In this document: piece by piece, positions 7,756 to 15,663 of the stretch
Position numbering within the stretch: the first letter of the stretch is position 1
Layout: each line of letters starts with the position of its first letter
Source: Candidatus Bacteroides intestinipullorum
GTDB taxonomy: Bacteria > Bacteroidota > Bacteroidia > Bacteroidales > Bacteroidaceae
Assembly (NCBI GenBank): GCA_018883785.1
Contig: JAHLFO010000155.1
Span: 1 to 33,006 of the forward strand
Direction of reading: 5' to 3'
DNA: 33,006 nt
Program-made: the position numbers and the translations under genes
Notes under the pieces: generated by a model
Databases searched by the model: none
The model's input: only the letters and a program-made list of their open reading frames with translations
Told to the model about the DNA's origin: nothing

Positions 7756-8014
7756 TTTTATTCCGGCATTTTTCTAATGATTTTAGTAGTTATATCAGTT
7801 CATGAACTACTGTACTTCGCATAGTGAACTACTGTACTTCGCATAGTGAACTACTGTACTTCGCATAGTGAACTACTGTACTTCGCATAGTGAACTACTG
7901 TACTTCGCATAGTGAACTACTGTACTTCATATAGTGAACTACTGTACTTCATGACATCAGGTTGCATAGGAGAACCGAATAAAATAGGTTAGGAATAAAA
8001 TCAAAACAGCTTCT
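7742..8014. repeat. Perfect 23-bp inverted repeat enclosing the umuC-batE gap
   Basis: The left arm 7742-7764 (including GCTGTTTTGATTTTATTCC, with the umuC stop TGA) is the exact reverse complement of 7992-8014. No pairing extends beyond 23 bp on either side. The 227 bp between the arms hold the seven-copy 22-bp array. In RNA the arms could close a long stem around the array. In DNA the layout resembles that of invertible segments, but no recombinase gene is nearby. The rest of 7756-8071 holds no gene that I can support. Confidence 0.9.
7803..7950. repeat. Seven-copy 22-bp tandem hairpin array (locus B)
   Basis: Units start at 7803, 7825, 7847, 7869, 7891, 7913 and 7935 (the last truncated to 16 bp). 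Each is a 15-bp imperfect palindrome GAACTACTGTACTTC plus a 7-bp spacer, GCATAGT in the first five and ATATAGT in the sixth. Seen as hairpins, arms GTACTTC and GAACTAC (one central C-C mismatch) flank a 7-nt loop, six times. A perfect palindrome AGTTCATGAACT (7797-7808) marks the left edge. The array lies 47 nt after umuC, in the gap between convergent genes. Confidence 0.95.
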
Positions 8015-8071
8015 CAAATAGGAGAAAACGAAATGGTTTCCCTTCCCGCTTGATTAATTCACAATCTCCCA

Positions 8072-8899
8072 TCAGATAACCTCAATAGACGATGTGGGCA
8101 ACCACCCTACCTTCCCGTCTTCCAAGCGGATTTCCTTCCACTCGCGCATCGTATCGTCCTTGATTTCCACTTTATGGCCTTCGTGCAGGATGAACAAGCT
8201 GGTACCGCTCTCGCTGGGCGTACTCCGAACCGTGACGCTGGGAGAAAGTACGATGGCCTTATCCCGATTGGTCAATGCCTTCTTCTGCTGAAGGGCAAAC
8301 ACGTTGCATAATATGACCAACACGATTAATGCAATGCCTGCAAAGAACCCGGCTTTCTTCAATCGAACAGACTTTGAATAAAAGAACAGGCATAGACAAG
8401 CCAAGAACAGAATGAAAAAGCCTATTCCCCACCGGGCCCATGCGTCAATGCTCAACAAACTTGTCAAAGCATTAATCCAACTGATGAAGAAAATTTCCGG
8501 CATGGGCGTCACCTTATCCACCGTCTTGGCACGTGCTATCTCCAGATTGGCACGCACATCCCCGTTACCGGGTTCAAGCAATAGGGCACGCTCATAATTC
8601 AGAATGGCCCGAGCTATGTCGCCCGATTTGTAATAGCTGTTGCCCAAATTGTAGTACACCTCGGCCGACTCTCCCTGTTGAAGCAGGTTCTCATAGATTT
8701 GGATGGCCGACAAGTAATCGTTTTGCATATAGGCGCTGTCACCCGCCGCCTTGGTGGAGTTCTCCACCTGATGCAACGTCGTAAAGTCCTCGCTCACCAA
8801 GGCTGAGGTATCTGTTTGGAGTGTATCTTTCGTCACTTCTTGCCCCGAAACAAAACCGGCTGATAGTAAAAAATATATAATAAGTAATCTGTTCTTCAT
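8072..8899 (-). CDS. batE: BatE: TPR and SH3-domain inner-membrane protein
   Basis: The 275-residue protein has an N-terminal signal-like segment (1-19), TPR repeats around 57-125 (YYNLGNSYYKSGDIARAILNY is a clear unit), two membrane segments (about 157-175 and 184-203), and a C-terminal SH3-like domain starting near VLSPSVTVRSTPSE. This is the architecture of BatE, last gene of the Bacteroides aerotolerance operon. The exact biochemical role is unknown; the TPR and SH3 parts suggest protein binding in the periplasm. It begins 11 bp downstream of batD, so it is co-transcribed. It converges with umuC across a 316-bp gap. Confidence 0.88.
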   Translation of the reverse strand: MKNRLLIIYFLLSAGFVSGQEVTKDTLQTDTSALVSEDFTTLHQVENSTKAAGDSAYMQNDYLSAIQIYENLLQQGESAEVYYNLGNSYYKSGDIARAILNYERALLLEPGNGDVRANLEIARAKTVDKVTPMPEIFFISWINALTSLLSIDAWARWGIGFFILFLACLCLFFYSKSVRLKKAGFFAGIALIVLVILCNVFALQQKKALTNRDKAIVLSPSVTVRSTPSESGTSLFILHEGHKVEIKDDTMREWKEIRLEDGKVGWLPTSSIEVI

Positions 8900-8910
8900 A
8901 ATCTTCCCTC

Positions 8911-10734
8911 TTAATGTTTGATGGAACCTTCCATTTTGCTGATTATATCTAATGCTTCTGCGTAAATCTTTTCCATGCCCTGATTGGCATCATCTGCCGG
9001 CGCAAAACGGGCAAACTCGCAATTGTTCAACACGTTTAGGAATTCTCCGATCAGGGCTTCATCCACCCCATAGTTGCGAAGTTCTTCCTCTATGTTGTCC
9101 TTGGAGAGGCGGGACATCGGGAGGCTCAACTTATCGCTAACGTAGCCCCAAAGTGCCTTCAAGACTTCATCGTAGAATTCATCCTTTTTATTATCCGACA
9201 AGAGTTTGCCGGCCAATTTCAAGCGCTTGCCAGCCACCTTGTTCGCTTTCCGGGTACGCACTTTGGCCACGTTGGCATTGGCGGCTATCTGCTTGCGATA
9301 AATCACAAAGAAGACGATGAACACCAAAGCCGGAATCAGATAACACAACCCGTAACCCAGTGTGCCGAAGAAGAACTGTCCTCGCGGCTTTAGCACAACA
9401 TCATTTTGTTTGATGAAACGGATATCCTCATTCAGCACCTTCAGTTCTTCCTTATTCGTGGTGAAATTGGCAATGGTCTGTGTGGCATCGCCTGCTCCTT
9501 TCTCTACATGAAGATTATAAGCTTCAGTGGTCAACGTCTTATAGGACTTGGACTTCACATCGAAATAGGTGAAAGATACAGGCGGAATCTTGTAATCGCC
9601 AGGATTGCGCGGAATGGCCAAGTATTCAATCACCTTGTTACCGGACAATCCCTCGCTGGTCAGGCGGAAATTGTTCTCGCTCTTTGGGTCGTATATTTCA
9701 AAATCCTCAGGGAACTTCACTTCGGGATTGGAGAGCAACTTCAAGTTGCCCGTGCCCGATATGACTACTTTCACCGTGACGGCATCATTCGTCTTGACCG
9801 AATTGCTATTGATGGACGAAGTAATGTTAAAGTCGCCCACGCCGCCAGAAAAGTCTGCCGGTTTGTCAGGCAATGCTTTGACATCAATTGTGAGCTTCGG
9901 GGTGAACAAACTCTTTTTGACCATGTAACTGCCGCCCCCACCATTGAAGAAGGCATCAAAATCAAACGGATCCACCTGTGTGGCCACGGCAATGGACGCA
10001 TCGAAGCGTGCCGCGTCAATGGTCAACTTGCCCGATTGCTGGGGAAAGAGCACGAACTGGCGGAAGATGGTAGTCTGGTAATTTCGTCCCTTGTAATGCT
10101 CCAACCCCCAACGTCGGTTGGCTGGCAATTCCACTTCCTGAGAATGGAAGCCCTTGAAATCGGGCAGCTTGACATTATCAAAGCCGCGCAAATCAACTTG
10201 CGTATAAATCTTATAAGTCAAGAGGATAGCTTCCTGTTCATAAACAGTAGTCTTGTTGATGGTACCCGTGATGAAGAGGTCGTTTCCTGAAATGGTGGCA
10301 CTGCCGGTAGCTCCCCGTTGTTTTCCGCTTTGTGCGGAAGATTTATCTGCGGGCAGCACTTTAATTTTCACTGAGTTGGACACCATCTGATTGCCATCAG
10401 CTGTTACCGTGGCACCGGGAATGGTGTATTCGCCTTCTGCTTTGGCCATCAAGATATAAGTGAATGTGATACTTTGCGTACGGGTGGTCTTTCCGTTGAT
10501 AATCTGCACGCTGCTCTGTGTAGAACGGCTTGGCCCCATCAACACGTCGAATCCCTTGATGGAAGGAGCGCGGAAGTTTCTCACCTCCTGGGTTGTAATG
10601 GTATAGGACAAACGAAACTGGTCGCCCACCGCTACGGCATCGGGAGCAGAGGCGGTGAACGACACCTCGTCATCGGCCCAAAGCGGAATAACGGCCATCA
10701 TCAACATGGCCCATAAGAAAAAGATTCTCTTCAT
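8911..10734 (-). CDS. batD: BatD family protein
   Basis: A 607-residue envelope protein: signal peptide (1-20, ending LWADDE), a long beta-rich periplasmic part with Ig-like repeats (for example FTASAPDAVAVGDQFRLSY and a segment around SSINSNSVKTNDAVTVKV), one membrane helix at 455-479, and a cytoplasmic tail rich in basic residues. The tail has a helical domain (GYVSDKLSLPMSRLSKDNIEEEL is its core, 22 residues apart from the end). It is a core member of the bat operon implicated in oxygen tolerance in Bacteroides fragilis; its molecular function is unknown. It lies 36 bp downstream of batC. Confidence 0.92.
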   Translation of the reverse strand: MKRIFFLWAMLMMAVIPLWADDEVSFTASAPDAVAVGDQFRLSYTITTQEVRNFRAPSIKGFDVLMGPSRSTQSSVQIINGKTTRTQSITFTYILMAKAEGEYTIPGATVTADGNQMVSNSVKIKVLPADKSSAQSGKQRGATGSATISGNDLFITGTINKTTVYEQEAILLTYKIYTQVDLRGFDNVKLPDFKGFHSQEVELPANRRWGLEHYKGRNYQTTIFRQFVLFPQQSGKLTIDAARFDASIAVATQVDPFDFDAFFNGGGGSYMVKKSLFTPKLTIDVKALPDKPADFSGGVGDFNITSSINSNSVKTNDAVTVKVVISGTGNLKLLSNPEVKFPEDFEIYDPKSENNFRLTSEGLSGNKVIEYLAIPRNPGDYKIPPVSFTYFDVKSKSYKTLTTEAYNLHVEKGAGDATQTIANFTTNKEELKVLNEDIRFIKQNDVVLKPRGQFFFGTLGYGLCYLIPALVFIVFFVIYRKQIAANANVAKVRTRKANKVAGKRLKLAGKLLSDNKKDEFYDEVLKALWGYVSDKLSLPMSRLSKDNIEEELRNYGVDEALIGEFLNVLNNCEFARFAPADDANQGMEKIYAEALDIISKMEGSIKH

Positions 10735-10770
10735 ATCTGATATTCGTCTTATTTTACTTTAATCATTAGT

Positions 10771-11487
10771 TTACCAGTCCTTTTCCAGACGCGTTCCTTG
10801 GACAGCCTGCTGTTGCTTCTTCACCTTGTCTTGAGTGTTTTGCTCATCTTGCATCACGGAGTTCAGCAACTGCTCGGCATTCTCCTTGGACATTTCGTCC
10901 TGCTTCTGCTCGGGCGGCGCTTGCTGCTGATCTTGTTGTTGCTGGTTTTGCTGTTGATCTTGGTTTTGTTGCTGCTCTTGCTGCTTCTTCTGCTCGTCTT
11001 GTTGGTTCTGATCCTGGTCCTGCTGATTCTGTTGCTGGTCTTTCAGCATCTTCTGAGCCAAAGCCAGGTTGTAACGAGTCTCGTCGTCGTTCGGATTGTT
11101 ACGGAGCGACTCTTTGTAGGCTTCGATAGCCTTCGCATATTCTTTCGTACTGTGAAAAATAACACCTATATTGTGGAATATCTGCGCTTTACGCCCCTTG
11201 TCCTTCTCGATACGGGCGGCATCAACAAATTCATTCATCGCTTCTTGCGCCTTGTTCTGCCAAAGGAGCGTGTTGCCCAGGTTGAAATGGGCAATGGTAG
11301 ATTTAGGGTTAGCATCTAATGCTTTGCGGTAGTCCACCTCGGCATCCACATAAATACTGTCCTTGAAGGCGCGGTTTCCCTTGCGTATGTAGTCCCGCTC
11401 CGCCTTCTGCGCAAAAGTCGAGATGGACACGAAAACCATCACGACCAGCCATGCATATTTATTGCGTATCATAAAATCGTATTTCAT
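10771..11487 (-). CDS. batC: BatC: TPR protein with Gln-rich tail
   Basis: The 238-residue protein has a signal peptide or anchor (about 10-26, ending STFAQ), then three TPR units (residues about 30-150; YAKAIEAYKESLRNNPNDDE is typical), and a low-complexity Gln/Asp-rich stretch from about 150 to 205. The tail ends in a charged helix with GTRLEKDW. TPR domains bind proteins, so it may scaffold the Bat von Willebrand proteins in the periplasm. Met6 (MIRNKYAW) is a possible alternative start. The Gln tract is encoded by CAG/CAA-rich DNA (10920-11040) that could slip and vary in length between strains. A 22-bp hairpin array sits just upstream. Confidence 0.88.
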   Translation of the reverse strand: MKYDFMIRNKYAWLVVMVFVSISTFAQKAERDYIRKGNRAFKDSIYVDAEVDYRKALDANPKSTIAHFNLGNTLLWQNKAQEAMNEFVDAARIEKDKGRKAQIFHNIGVIFHSTKEYAKAIEAYKESLRNNPNDDETRYNLALAQKMLKDQQQNQQDQDQNQQDEQKKQQEQQQNQDQQQNQQQQDQQQAPPEQKQDEMSKENAEQLLNSVMQDEQNTQDKVKKQQQAVQGTRLEKDW

Positions 11488-11523
11488 AGCTCTGCAATAT
11501 CGTAGTAATAGTTGAATTCATTT

Positions 11524-11588
11524 TGTAACAACGGCGATGTTACAGTGTAACAGTCCTTGTGTTACAGTGTAACATCGCGCCTGTTACA
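11524..11588. repeat. 22-bp-period hairpin array (locus C), batB-batC gap
   Basis: Arms TGTAACA and TGTTACA are perfect complements and recur at 22-bp spacing. TGTAACA is at 11524, 11546 and 11568; TGTTACA is at 11538, 11560 and 11582. This gives three hairpins with 7-bp stems and 7-nt loops whose sequences all differ: ACGGCGA, GTCCTTG and TCGCGCC. Two 15-bp perfect palindromes TGTTACAGTGTAACA (11538-11552, 11560-11574) lie between them. It sits 6 nt after the batB stop (minus strand) and about 36 nt before batC. Confidence 0.92.
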
Positions 11589-11594
11589 TTTCTG

Positions 11595-12620
11595 TTATTT
11601 CTTAGAGAACAGATGCACATTACGGAACAATGGGTTCTTGATCTCCAATATCAACATTTCCCCCAGCAGGAGGATGAGGATAATCCACGCCACAGCCTGA
11701 AACTGCTCATTGTATTCAGTATAAACCTGCGTCTCTACATCGGCCTTGGCCAACTTGTCCACCTCACGGGCTATGGCGCGTTGGGCGTTGTTCGTATTGT
11801 CCACACGCGCATAGATGCCATTGCCCGCACGGGCTATTTCCTGACACATCTGCTCGTTCAGCCGAGTGACAATGACATTTCCCTCACGGTCGCGACGGTA
11901 GTCATTCCCGCCTTCTGCCGGTATGGGTGAGCCGTCGGGTGAACCTACCCCCAACACATTCACCTGAATTCCTTTGTCGCTGGCCCGCTTGATGGCCTCG
12001 TCCACTCCGCCCTCGTGGTTCTCACCGTCAGTGATGAGGATGACCGTACGCCCAACGCCCTCCTGAGGAGTGAAACTGCGGGAAGCCAAGTCGATAGCAG
12101 CTCCTATGGCAGTGCCCTGCTTGGTGATGAGCGAGGGGTCGATAGTTTCCAAAAACATCTTGGCGGAAATATAGTCGCTCGTGATGGGCAATTGCGTGAA
12201 AGCATCGCCAGCAAATACAATCATACCCACCTTGTCGTTTTCCATCCGGTCCACCAACTGGGAAACGATACGTTTGGCCTTCTGCAAACGGCTGGGTTGA
12301 ACATCCTCCGCCAACATTGAGTTGGAAATATCCAAAGCAATGATAACCTCGATACCCTGCCGCTTCACGGTTTCCAGTTTGGAACCAAACTGAGGACGGG
12401 CCAAAAGCAAGGAGAACATCCCAATGGACAGAAGCAGGATAGAAAATTTCACATCGGGCCGATACTTGGACACGCCTGGCATCAGCGACGCCATCAACAC
12501 AGGATCTCCAAAGCGTCGGACGGCCTTACGCCTCCGGTAGTTGGAGTATAGGTAAAAGGCTACCAACAGAGGCAGTAGCAAAAGCAAATATAAATAGGCC
12601 GGTTCTTCAAATCGAAACAT
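11595..12620 (-). CDS. batB: BatB: membrane-anchored von Willebrand factor A protein
   Basis: A 341-residue VWA protein with two N-terminal membrane helices (about 8-27 and 58-74), a VWA domain from about 90 to 285, and a C-terminal helix (about 306-325). The metal-ion-dependent adhesion site is intact: ALDISNSM (96-102, DxSxS) and later ITDGENHEGG. Such domains bind partner proteins in a Mg2+-dependent way. The TLP-like QGTAIGAAIDLASRSF segment supplies the threonine ligand region. It pairs with batA just upstream (40-bp gap). The gap after its stop holds the locus C hairpin array, which might set the relative expression of batB and batC. Confidence 0.93.
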   Translation of the reverse strand: MFRFEEPAYLYLLLLLPLLVAFYLYSNYRRRKAVRRFGDPVLMASLMPGVSKYRPDVKFSILLLSIGMFSLLLARPQFGSKLETVKRQGIEVIIALDISNSMLAEDVQPSRLQKAKRIVSQLVDRMENDKVGMIVFAGDAFTQLPITSDYISAKMFLETIDPSLITKQGTAIGAAIDLASRSFTPQEGVGRTVILITDGENHEGGVDEAIKRASDKGIQVNVLGVGSPDGSPIPAEGGNDYRRDREGNVIVTRLNEQMCQEIARAGNGIYARVDNTNNAQRAIAREVDKLAKADVETQVYTEYNEQFQAVAWIILILLLGEMLILEIKNPLFRNVHLFSKK

Positions 12621-12660
12621 AATCCTAACATTTACGATGGTTCAACATAACGCACTTTCG

Positions 12661-13644
12661 TCAAGGAATCTTTTTCAGAACGGAATTGCGCAACAATACC
12701 TCGAGCAACACGCAGAGAAAAGCAGCCAAGGCAAACCATTGGTATTCTTCCTCACGCTTGCTGTATTGCTTGACGTTCAGCTTGGTTTTCTCCAGTTTGT
12801 CAATCTCTTCGTAGACTTCTTTCAACTTGGAGTTGCTCGTAGCACGGTAATAGTTTCCCTCGGTGATGCCTGCTATCTGAGTCAGTGTCTTCTCATCAAT
12901 CTCCACCGGCACATTAATGTATTGCACCGTGCCGCCCATCGGATAAGGATAGGGTGCCGTGCCGTTGGTTCCCACGCCAATGGTGTACACACGGATGCCG
13001 TAGGTCTTCGCAATCTCGGCAGCCGTCAGGGGGGAGATGTCTCCCCGGTTGTTTGTACCGTCCGTCAGAAGGATGATGACCTTGGACTTCGCCTTGCTGT
13101 CTTTCAGGCGGGTGACGGCATTGGCTATGCCCATGCCCACGGCTGTGCCATCCTCAATGAGACCGCACTTCGTATCCTTGACCAGGTTAAGCAACACAGC
13201 ATGATCTACGGTCAGAGGACATTGCGTAAAGCTCTCGCCTGCAAAGAGCGTAATACCTATATTATCATTGGGACGACCGTTGATGAACTCGGCAGCCACT
13301 TCCTTGGCAGCTTCCAAACGGTTGGGCTTCAAGTCTTCGGCCAACATACTGGTGGAGACGTCAATGGCCATCATGATATCAATGCCCTCTATCTCGCTGC
13401 TTTGCCAGTTGTCTGTGGTTTGTGGACGGGCCAACACCAATATGATCAGCGTCAATGCAACTATGCGCAGAGCAAAAGGGACATGCAACAAATAGTTCTT
13501 ATAGCTCTTGGGCGTATGTGCATACACACGGGCATCAGAAATCTGAAGCGTGGCCTCGTTATTCTTCCGCTTTAGGATATACCATATTATATACGGTATA
13601 AGCAAGAGCAAAAGAAACAAATATCCGATATTAGCAAATACCAT
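12661..13644 (-). CDS. batA: BatA: membrane-anchored von Willebrand factor A protein
   Basis: A 327-residue VWA protein related to BatB. It has an N-terminal helix (about 5-25), a second at about 56-73, the MIDAS motif AIDVSTSM (93-100; Asp95, Ser97, Ser99), the second MIDAS segment LTDGTNNRGD, and a C-terminal hydrophobic end (FALAAFLCVLLEVLL) that anchors the protein again. BatA and BatB are thought to interact; together with the MoxR ATPase they form the core of the system. The stop comes 40 bp before batB and the start is 44 bp after the previous gene, consistent with one operon. Confidence 0.93.
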   Translation of the reverse strand: MVFANIGYLFLLLLLIPYIIWYILKRKNNEATLQISDARVYAHTPKSYKNYLLHVPFALRIVALTLIILVLARPQTTDNWQSSEIEGIDIMMAIDVSTSMLAEDLKPNRLEAAKEVAAEFINGRPNDNIGITLFAGESFTQCPLTVDHAVLLNLVKDTKCGLIEDGTAVGMGIANAVTRLKDSKAKSKVIILLTDGTNNRGDISPLTAAEIAKTYGIRVYTIGVGTNGTAPYPYPMGGTVQYINVPVEIDEKTLTQIAGITEGNYYRATSNSKLKEVYEEIDKLEKTKLNVKQYSKREEEYQWFALAAFLCVLLEVLLRNSVLKKIP

Positions 13645-13688
13645 AGTTCAAATTAAAATTAATTGAATGGAACATCACACATATCTCA

Positions 13689-14768
13689 TCAGGCAAAGTA
13701 ATTGTACAACTCCGAGATGATGTAGATCAAAGACCACACCAAGATACCCGACAAGGCAACAATGCCCGCCCCCAAGAGAATTTTGGTGCGCAACGAACGT
13801 TTCTCAACAATGGTGATCTCCGTGGGTTGAGGTTTGGCGTTCTCATCCTCTTTCTCCTTGGTTTCGTTGATGAAATCGATGGCATTGAGTAGGTTGGCAT
13901 CATTCTCGTTCATCATCGGGCTGTGCTTGGCAAACTTTACCAAATCAGCCGTTTGGAACAACACACGCAAATCGGACAATGCCTCCTTGTCGTTGGTCTC
14001 CAGTAATTTGTCGATGATTTCCGTAGAGGTCATCTCCATGGCGTTGAAGCCGAAGCGGTCTTTAATATATTGGCGCAAGGTGTCAGTCAACTCGGTATAA
14101 TATTCCTTCGGCTGTCCTTTTTGCCAAATCTTTTCTGATTTGATACGCTCTATCTCGTTCATGGCTTGCTGGTGAGGGGGCAATTTCGGCTCTACCTTCA
14201 CCTTTCGAATAATAGGTTTATTATCTCGAATACGTTTCACCAGATAAATCAAAGCCAGAAGGAACGGCGTAAACAAGAGCGCGGCAGCTATGGCCACATA
14301 CCAGTCTTCCCATGCAAAAGGCGCTTTCATCACTGTCTTCGGCCCGAAGAATTGCTCCGGATGAAGCGTATCCACCGGTATGGAATATACTTTCAACGCC
14401 AACGCTTTAGAATGATAGGGCTTATTATCCACCATCACTTCCATCGGAGGCAGGTAGTAGAGGGCGGAGTCAAAAGATGTCACCGTATATTCTTGTGTCA
14501 ACACGGCACGTTGTCCGTTATTCAATAACTGGGTGTCACACTTGGCCACATCCAGCACCTCCACCCCCCGCACCAACGTATCGGGATAAAGGGGGAAAAT
14601 GGCCCGCATGTCCGCATCTAAGGTGACTTGTAGCTTGATTTTCGCCTGCTGGCCGATGAGGATTTGCAAGGAGTCGATGGTGGCGTCCACAATGACGGAT
14701 TGCGCCTTCACGCTTCTACTCCCCAACAAGGCTCCCGCAAGGATGATACATAAGATGTATTTCTTCAT
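13689..14768 (-). CDS. BatD-like envelope protein between DUF58 and batA genes
   Basis: A 359-residue protein that occupies the position, between the DUF58 and batA genes, where Bacteroides bat operons carry an unnamed membrane protein. It has a signal peptide (about 1-22), a periplasmic beta-rich domain resembling the N-terminal part of BatD (SVIVDATIDSLQILIGQQAKIKL), a membrane helix (about 156-177), a cytoplasmic helical part with TLRQYIKDRFGFNAMEMTS, which resembles the BatD tail, and a C-terminal membrane helix (about 331-350). Function is unknown; the layout suggests a second, smaller BatD-type partner. It lies 12 bp after the DUF58 gene. Confidence 0.8.
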   Translation of the reverse strand: MKKYILCIILAGALLGSRSVKAQSVIVDATIDSLQILIGQQAKIKLQVTLDADMRAIFPLYPDTLVRGVEVLDVAKCDTQLLNNGQRAVLTQEYTVTSFDSALYYLPPMEVMVDNKPYHSKALALKVYSIPVDTLHPEQFFGPKTVMKAPFAWEDWYVAIAAALLFTPFLLALIYLVKRIRDNKPIIRKVKVEPKLPPHQQAMNEIERIKSEKIWQKGQPKEYYTELTDTLRQYIKDRFGFNAMEMTSTEIIDKLLETNDKEALSDLRVLFQTADLVKFAKHSPMMNENDANLLNAIDFINETKEKEDENAKPQPTEITIVEKRSLRTKILLGAGIVALSGILVWSLIYIISELYNYFA

Positions 14769-14780
14769 TTTACCTTCTAC

Positions 14781-15650
14781 TCAATTTCGTTTTGCAAACA
14801 AATTCATCAACGCCTTCACATAATCCTGATCGGTGCGTACCGAGACATTGTCCACATTGCTCTTGGTGAAGGTATCGTCCAGTTCGGCCTGCCGGTTAAT
14901 CCACCATTCACGATGGGCACGGCGTACTGCTTTTGAAGAGGTATCTATCCACTGCTCATGTCCCGTCTCCGCATCTTTGATCTTCATCAGTCCCACGGGA
15001 GGCAATTCCTCCACGCGCCGGTCATAGACCTGGATGGCCACGACATCATGTTTACGGTTAGCTATGGTCATAGCGTTCTTGAAGTTCTCTTGGTCGATGA
15101 AGTCGGATAGGACAAAAGCTGTACACCGACGCTTCATCACGTTGGTCAAGTACTCCAACGCCATACGGATATTGGTACGACGGCTTTCGGGATGAAAATC
15201 CAGCAATTCGCGTATGATGAAAAGGATATGTTTCCGTCCTTTCTTTGGAGGTATGAACTTCTCAATATGGTCGGAGAAGAAGATGACCCCAATCTTATCG
15301 TTATTTTGGATGGCAGAGAAAGCCAGCGTGGCCGCAATCTCCGTCACCATATCCTTCTTCATCTGTTTGACCGTGCCGAACTCCAAACTTCCAGAGACGT
15401 CCACCAAGAGCATGACGGTCAACTCGCGCTCTTCCTCAAACACCTTTACGTAAGGCTTATGAAAGCGCGCGGTCACATTCCAGTCGATGTCGCGTATATC
15501 ATCGCCAAATTGATATTCACGCACCTCCGAGAAAGCCATTCCCCTACCCTTGAAGGCCGAATGATATTGACCTGCAAAGATATTGTTGGACAAGCCTCGT
15601 GTCTTTATCTCAATCTGACGAACTTTTTTTAATAACTCAGTCGTTTCCAT
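14781..15650 (-). CDS. DUF58 domain protein of the moxR-bat operon
   Basis: A 289-residue cytoplasmic protein with the DUF58 signature REYQFGDDIRDIDWNVTAR (44-62) followed by a VWA-like fold: LLVDVSGS (81-88) supplies a DxSxS metal site. DUF58 proteins are regular partners of MoxR AAA+ ATPases and are thought to link the ATPase to its VWA-domain targets. Gaps of 13 bp upstream and 12 bp downstream place it in the middle of the operon. No membrane segment is visible. Confidence 0.92.
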   Translation of the reverse strand: METTELLKKVRQIEIKTRGLSNNIFAGQYHSAFKGRGMAFSEVREYQFGDDIRDIDWNVTARFHKPYVKVFEEERELTVMLLVDVSGSLEFGTVKQMKKDMVTEIAATLAFSAIQNNDKIGVIFFSDHIEKFIPPKKGRKHILFIIRELLDFHPESRRTNIRMALEYLTNVMKRRCTAFVLSDFIDQENFKNAMTIANRKHDVVAIQVYDRRVEELPPVGLMKIKDAETGHEQWIDTSSKAVRRAHREWWINRQAELDDTFTKSNVDNVSVRTDQDYVKALMNLFAKRN

Positions 15651-15663
15651 TCATCAAATAGCA

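Noticed and set aside
7803..7950. CRISPR array
   Set aside because: The units are contiguous 22-bp tandem copies; the 7-bp spacers are repeated rather than unique, and no cas genes are present.
7742..8014. Miniature transposon (MITE) insertion
   Set aside because: The inverted arms include the native end of umuC and I see no target-site duplication flanking them.
9406..10290. 294-codon plus-strand frame
   Set aside because: It is the antisense of batD, which has a signal peptide, membrane helix and operon context. The antisense product has no recognisable domain.
10798..11319. Leu-rich 173-codon plus-strand frame resembling a membrane protein
   Set aside because: It arises because the complement of the BatC Gln codons reads as Leu. 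No supporting context.
12637..13575. 312-codon plus-strand frame
   Set aside because: Antisense of batA, whose VWA metal site is intact on the other strand.
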